The position numbers and the translations under genes were made by a program. A model generated the notes under the pieces. The model made no database searches and was not told where the DNA came from. It saw only the letters and a program-made list of their open reading frames with translations. A stretch of 64,000 nt of DNA, taken from Anaeramoeba ignava. Lineage: Eukaryota; Metamonada; Anaeramoebidae. The stretch spans positions 496,001 to 560,000 of the forward strand of contig JAPDFW010000057.1 of the NCBI GenBank assembly GCA_028826165.1, written 5' to 3'. How positions within the stretch are numbered: position 1 is the first letter of the stretch; every line of letters starts with the position of its first letter. Below are positions 57,203-64,000 of the stretch, in pieces.

Positions 57203-60200
57203 TTAAATTGGATTTGCTACTATAAATTTAAATTGATTGGTATTGATTTTATGGATTATTCTTTGGAAATTTCCACCTCCTTTATAAAAAAATGATACAA
57301 TATTTGTAATATTTTCCAATAACAATAAAGAATTTGAAAGAAATTTTGTGAAATTTAATTTTGATATTTTGAATACTTGCAAAATTTGTTTTGAATTCTG
57401 ATTGAAAAAATCCTCATCCAAAGAGGATCTTTTTTGGGAATAAAACTCTGAATTGATTTGGGATAGTATCTTTTCAACTTGCTGAATATTTTCTGCTAAT
57501 GTTGGCTTATCTTCTTGGGATTTGATTTTTGATCCAAAAATTTGCTTTTCATTCTTTTCCTTTTCATTTTGTGTATTTAACAAATAAAGATCGTAGTTTG
57601 CAAAGAAGAGCTGAAGAATTGAGCAACAAAGCAAGAAAATTTGTGGGATTTTGTAGTTGATTGATGGATTGTTTACTTTGAAACACAAGCTTGAATCATT
57701 GAGGATTTTTCGGAAAATAAAAGATGATTTTTGGATTTTGTTTTGGGTTTCTATAAAAATGGAAAATGCAACACGATGAGGCAATCCTGGCAAATGATAC
57801 ATCTGCAAAATGTTGTTTAGATACAAATCCATGAGAAGAAGAATGGAGTATTCATTCCCAAAATTCAGCGGTGTTTTTGATAAAACTTTGAATACCCATT
57901 TGTTGATTTGCAAGAAATAATCAAAAGCAACTTCTCCCTTTTCGTTTCTTGCAGAATTGAGTTTTTTAACATACTGGAAAAAATATCAAATTCATTGCTC
58001 CAAAATACTCAATATTTTGTTTGAGTGGTTCCTTATCAAGTTCTAAATCTTGATACTCATGCAAATTCTCTATTATGTTTTTTTCTCGAGAAAGAAAGGA
58101 ACACATTGTTTTTTCCAAAACAAGAATAAGTACTTTTGGGGAATCAATCACATCAATCAAATATTTCATGAATTCATATAAAAAATCACTCTCATCTGCG
58201 AATTTAATTGTGAATATTATAAAGTTATTGCGTAAAACTCCTTGCGAATAATTCATTAGCAACAAACATTGTTTAAAAAGTTCTCTTGTTCGTTTTTTCT
58301 GGATAATATCATCCCTATTAAACATAGAAAGCAATTTCCGATAAAGAAATATTTTAAATCGCCAAGAAAGATTGAAATATTCACTATTTATTCTTCTTGT
58401 TTCAGAGATTTTCATTTTTTCTTTCTGGTTTATGTTTTCGTTTTTTGAATCAAATAGTGCAAAATAATAGTTTAGATATTCATAATCTGCATCAATTAAA
58501 TGCATATCCTGGTTGATAAATGTTTTTTGGTTGTCTTGAACTTCAATAAGTTCAAAAAGATACTGGAAATAAACCTGAAATAAAGTTGCAAATTTATTCG
58601 GATCAATTTTATCACCATCTTTCAATTTCCCAATTCTTTCAATAACTTCAAAAAGAAATTCTATCAAAAATTCAGAATTTGTAGTTGATGTATAATATTC
58701 TAAGATGTGTTTTGATTCTTTACAATTTTGATTTTGATTTAAATTTTTAATTTGATTTTGATTTTGATTTTGATTTTGATTTTCATTTTGATTTTGATTT
58801 TGATTTTGATTTTGATTATTTTGATTTTGATTTTCAATTTCATTTTCATTTTGATTTTTAATTTCATTTTGATTTTCATTTTTAATTTCATTTTCATTTT
58901 CATTTTCATTTTCAATAATAAAAAAATCTAAATAAGATTCCATATATTCAAAGTTTTTGTTTCCAGTTGAACTTGTAATTTTGTCTTTCATTTCCTCTTT
59001 TTCTTGTAAATTATTATCATTATTATTTGATGAAAATTGTGAGAATGAATTAGATTTCTTCACCATTTCTTCGATCCAATTTTTACAGAAAATATTGATT
59101 TGAACGTAACAATTATTTGTCATTTTTTCCCATCCAAAATTATGGAGAAAATCCATTATATCATTTTTGAATCTGACCTTTTCTTCCTGATCAAATTTGC
59201 AAGTTAGATAATAAATCAATGTGAGAATAAATTCAATAATAGGGATAATAACACCCAAAAGTTTTTCATCAGTTTCAATAGAATCAAAATTTGAAATTTC
59301 TTTCCAATCCAATTCCCTCATAATTTTCCAAAAAAATAATACATTTGAGAAATTAATCATTTTAGATATTTGCTTGATAATATACGAATCCAATTTGACT
59401 TGATCAAAATGCAATAAACGAGTAAAGATGTTGAAGAACAACACTTTGACATAATTATCATCCAAATCGCAATTGAATATGATGTCAAGAATATTCTGAA
59501 TGTCTGATAAAAGGAAACTTGGATCATCCCAATTTGTCAGTTGTTTGCAATACAATATAAGAAAGTTTTGCGCATAATTTATTTGCTCTTGTTCTGGGGA
59601 AAACGGAAGAAAATGGAAATCTCCACAATTGACAATTTGGATAAATGGTTGCAAAACACCAAACAAAGGGAAAGGCTTTGATAGAAAGGACTTGAAACTT
59701 GATAAACTTTCATTGTTTTCAATTGTTTTTTTAAATAGCTTCCGATCAGAAAATATTTTGCATTGAGATATATGCGCAATAAAACCAATAATATAATCAA
59801 TATAAATGAACAAGAACTTGCATAAATTAGCATTTTCAACAGTAATTTTAGATCCATTGGCTTGCAGTTTATTCTTTGAAACGTGTTTCTCAGTTAAATC
59901 ATAACTCAATTTCGCAAATTTTTCTTCCATAAGAGATAAAGCTTGTAACAAAGAAGGATATTCAATTTGTTCCGCAATTGGAAATGATAGTAAAAATGTC
60001 CATGAAACAGGATCTATTTTTCTTGCTATCGTACTCTCCAAAATCACAGCAAAATACTCCAAGAAATAATTAGGAAAACTGTTTGAAATGAGTTGGCGCG
60101 AAAGTAATATTACATTTTCAAAAAAAGAATAATCGATAGAAGAGAGATTAATTTTGAGAGTGCGAACTAAACAGAGAATTGTTTTTCTTTCCAAATGAGC

Positions 60201-63200
60201 CATTAATTGTTTCATTTTTTCATTTTCTTCACTTATTATTATTATTTTCTTGTTTGAATCACTCAGTTCTTTAAGTTTTGAGTTAAAAAAATGGATCATT
60301 TCTGGAAGAATTCGATTAAGAAGTTGAGTAAATGTTGGATATCTGCTCATTTTTGAATCTAATAATTCCACAACCTTCTGATACAAATATAGGAAGATTT
60401 TCAGAGATTGGTTTTTGGAAAGATTCTCTATATCAATGCTTTTGTAATTTTCTTCCTCTTGTTGTTTGATATAAGCATTTTTTAAGGAATTATCAGCTAA
60501 ATTTTTTATCAAACGATGAATAAATTGTTCAATAACCAAAAAATGATTTTCAAGTGAGAAAGGGATAATTTTGCAAGTTTTCAATATCATATTTGAATAT
60601 TTTCTGTTTGTAATTAAATATTGTTTGACTTTTCTATTTTTGTGCATTTGTTGCACTGATTCAATACCAGAATCGGAATCTCCAACATTTTTTGGTAAAG
60701 CAACTTTCTGGTAATTTAATAGGAAAGGTAATGAAGCAAGGAATTTTGAATCTAAATCTTTGTACTTGCGCCAAAACACTCGGAATTTTCTTGTAAATTG
60801 AACAATCTCATTCCAGTAATTTTCAATTTTGATTAAGTTGATTTTTTCCGTGAAATTTTTGTTTTGCAGAATTAACTTCAAATTTTGAGTAATGCTGATT
60901 TGTTCACTGCTTTTTTCCTTTCTGGGCGTTTTGAGATGAAATTGTTTTGGAATTGGTTCGATAATGATATGGTTATTTTTAACTGTTTGATCCAATTCAT
61001 TTTCACTTTCTGATGAGGAAGTTTGTGAGAAATCAATATTAACAAAATTTCCAGCAAATTCTTTATTCAAATTTTTTGAGAAATCTTGTTTCTTTTTTTG
61101 CATATTGGGCGATTTTTTATTCTTATTCTTATTCTTATCCTTTTTTTCCTTGTTTTCAATATTTTTTTCAGATAAAAGACTAATATCAAAAATATATTTA
61201 AAAGCATTAGCAAATGAGATTTGTGGTTTTTTAAGAAGATCAACCCAAAGAATGAAACCCAAACTTTGCAATTTATTTTCTTGATTTGAATCACTTCCAT
61301 CATTTACACTTTGATTTCCCATATTTTCACAACTTCGATTTTGCTCTTCTTGGTGTTCATTTTCAGATTTATAAATAATTTGAGAAAAAAGAATATCACC
61401 AACAAGAATAGTAAATAATCTTGATAAAGAATATTGATCATTAAACGCGTTTTCTGATTTGATTGATTTCGAATACATTTCTGAGAGATCCTCATTAAGC
61501 CACAAAGTCATTGAGTTATATATATTAATTAAACTGGCATCGAATGAGTTTTCATCGCTTTCAAACAAGCTTTTTTGGTTGTGGTTCTTGATACTACTAT
61601 AAATTTCAGCAAGTCTTGATGCAACCACTTGCTGAAGAACGCGGTTATTTTCATATTCGAAACATTGATTCATTAAATGCTTTCCAAACATTACAGCTTT
61701 GATATTATTACTTGGCTGGTTTCCATATTCGTTATCAACAATATATTCAACAAATTGCTCGACCCAAGAAGAATCTCTTGACTCAAAAAACAGCGAGAAA
61801 AAAACTTGGAAAATAATTGGAAGTAAATCGTTTTGTGGATCAGTATTCAGAGCAAATTCAATCCACCAGAACAGATGATTCAGATGTTTCTGAATGATCT
61901 TGCCTTTGATAAACTTCGTTATTTCATTCTTCTTTTTTTTCCCAAGATCTTCGGCAATCATTGCTCTATGATTCTTCTGCATTTTCGCTTCATAAAGCAA
62001 TATCATAAATAAAAAGTAAGTGTGAGTATTCATCAATTCAATTCTCTCACTCAATGTAAATGAAGAGCGTGGAAGTAATGGTTCAAATTTTGGTAAAGTA
62101 ACCTTCTTTTTTTGCGGGCTTGATTGGGGTTGCAATGATTTGAATTTCAATTTGAAGAAGTAATGGACCAAATCTTGCATGTGGAATTGAAACGCGAATT
62201 TGAATAAATTATTCAGTGTTTTTTGGATAATTTTGTTTTGATTCCAATCTGTTTGAAATGTTAATAAACATAGCCAAAATATAAACATTTCCTCTGAATT
62301 GCAAAAAAATTCATCTTGCGCATTTTCTGAGAGAAATTTATGATATTTTTTGTTTGTTAGAATGGAATCTTGATACTCAATATTTGCTGGTTTTTTTTCT
62401 GTAACCAATTTTTCAATTTCTTCTTCTTTTATGTTGATTGAAATATTTCTATAAAGAATTTTTTCGAATTGGGATCGTTTATATCTTGTATAAACCATTA
62501 AAACTGCAAGTTCGGAAATGATTTCACTTGTTTCCTTCTTTGAAAATGGAGGAATTTGCAAATTGATATGTTTTTCCAATATCGCAAATCGGAAAACATC
62601 GAAAATTTCTGTTGAACATTTATAAATATTATTGATTGTGTTGCTTATTTTTCTATTCTTTTCATTTGGACTTAAATTTGATTCATCATAATTTAATTCA
62701 GATTTTAATTCAGATTTAGATTTAGGTTTTGATTTAGATTTTGATTTTTCGATTAATGCAATTCTTGGCATTTCTTGTACAAATATTTGAGGAATATAAT
62801 AAAATAGTAATTTGGAAAAGCAATGAGAATATCCATAAAAAGAAATGGAGTTGAACATTCTATATTTTCTTTCTTGAAAATCTTTCCTCACATGACGAGA
62901 TTCTGAGCTTCTGCTTTTCTCATTCTGTAATAGGAAATCTGAAATCAAAAGTAAAGAATATGACGCAAATGGATCAGTATTTTTTTCATTTGAAGTATGA
63001 TTAAGAAGTATTTGAAGTTGGGAATCGTTTGGATAATTAAGAGGAGGAGCGAATCTTCTTCCAAAATGTGAGAATAATTTCAATTTGAATAAAGTTCTCC
63101 AACACCAAACTCGGAATCTTTTCTTTTTAGAAATGCCAAACATCGAATGATATTTCAACCAAGTTTGTGCAAGAATAAGAACCATTTTTTGGTGGATTTT

Positions 63201-64000
63201 TGGATGAATAATTAATTTGAATAAATTCTTATTGTGAGTATTTTCATTCAACTCATAATCGTAATCATAATTATCATCATCGCCATAATCATTACTATTT
63301 AAATTATCATTGTTATTATATCGTTGATAATTCTTCATTTCGTAATAACCCCAATTAAGATTATCAATACACCATTTGGCAAGTTGGAATAAATTTGATT
63401 CAAATCCGGATAACAACCACTTTTTCAAAATCAGTAAATCATCTTCATTTGGATTCCAAAAATGGAAGGGAATCACCTTAAATATCCTTTTTTGCATGAA
63501 AAAATCAATATTTTCAATATTTTCTGCAACTTGTTGAAATATTAAACTAATCAATTGCTTATTTTTCATTGTTGAATCTTCTATGAACTGAATTAACGGA
63601 AGAAAATATAAGTTTTGGTTCTTTAAAAATGCACATATATATAATTCTTGGAATATTGTAAAAGTGATATCTTTGCTTTTTTGGAAGAGAGCAAGCTTTG
63701 ATAAGGAAGAAATAAATGATGATCCAAAAGAAGGATTTGATAATTTTTCAGAAAAATGAAATCTTTTTTCATTCTTTTCGGCTTCTTTTTGTGAAATTAT
63801 TGTTTCCTTTTCATTCAAATATTTTTTCCATTCTTGTAATGAATCAATTGTAAACAAATTTCGATTTTCAATTTGTGAATATTTTTCAATAGATTCTTTG
63901 TTGAAATATCCATAGAATATGATCCAAGCAGATTTATTAGTGAGTAAATTAAATGGAAGCTCGTTTAATAAAAAAGAAATGTAATTTTTTGATGACTGAA
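57203..64000 (-). CDS. Very large helical protein, 5' end beyond the window; possibly MED12-like
   Basis: An open frame runs from the right window edge to ~57970. A one-base slip at TTTTTTCCAG (57970-57985) brings the second part (YVKKLNSARNEKGEVAFDYF onward, to 57203) into frame. The total exceeds 2200 residues. The start visible in the window (NELPFNLLTNKSAWIIFYGY, then LFTIDSLQEWKKYL) resembles the MED12 N-terminus, where a PxF, AAW and EWTxxxxKYL pattern occurs, and LAKWCIDNLNWG recalls its LCEWAV segment. This is a weak match by eye. The rest is helical, HEAT-like, with NQNE inserts. MED12 would be part of the Mediator kinase module. Other giant helical scaffolds are not excluded. Confidence 0.5.

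Overview
This is nuclear DNA from an extremely AT-rich, microbial eukaryote. The evidence is GT-AG introns in many genes, a full set of eukaryote-only families (telomerase reverse transcriptase, SmB, Rab GTPases, DOCK, TAF8, NAT10, RCL1, RNF213-like) and proteins studded with Asn/Gln/Glu repeats. TAA, TAG and TGA all end recognisable genes, so the code looks standard. This rules out ciliates with reassigned stops. The style (NENQNQ tracts, SH3/DOCK/Rab-rich content, tiny intergenic gaps) resembles free-living amoebae such as Anaeramoeba or some Amoebozoa, but the species cannot be fixed from sequence alone.

Layout. 0.3-16.9 kb, plus strand: a four-exon P-loop NTPase, then an RNF213-family giant broken by several frame changes and followed by a 1.2 kb repeat tail. 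18.2-31.8 kb, minus strand: Rab7-like GTPase, membrane RING-CUE E3 ligase, SmB, NAT10, a secreted protein, a 2.4 kb TTATTAAAT-type array, and an FSH1-like serine hydrolase. 31.9-47.5 kb, plus strand: two coiled-coil/SH3 paralogues flanking RCL1, a candidate structured RNA at 39.3-39.45 kb, a TAF8-like histone-fold protein and a DOCK-family GEF. 47.7-64 kb, minus strand: VPS9-domain Rab5 GEF, Rab6-like GTPase, a complete eight-exon TERT, and a very large helical protein that runs off the right edge.

The genes are ordinary cell machinery and do not form one pathway. Two themes recur: membrane traffic and cytoskeleton (Rab7, Rab6, VPS9, DOCK, SH3 proteins, ERAD ligase) and RNA/ribosome/telomere work (NAT10, RCL1, SmB, TERT, TAF8). 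Intergenic spacers are often only 60-200 bp, and nearly every start codon is preceded by a T-rich segment containing one or more TTTTTCATTTTTT-like motifs, a probable promoter signature. In contrast, some introns are inflated to 0.6-1.7 kb by locus-private repeats whose periods are often multiples of 6 bp.

Most notable: a telomerase gene that splices cleanly in silico; an RNF213 relative with degraded AAA Walker motifs and no visible RING but intact RZ-finger ligands; a compact GC-richer segment with nested complementary arms that looks like an RNA gene; the shared start-site motif; and clustered single-base frame breaks in a few long genes, which could be assembly errors or real decay. All exon models were made by eye from splice sites and phase and were not tested against transcripts.
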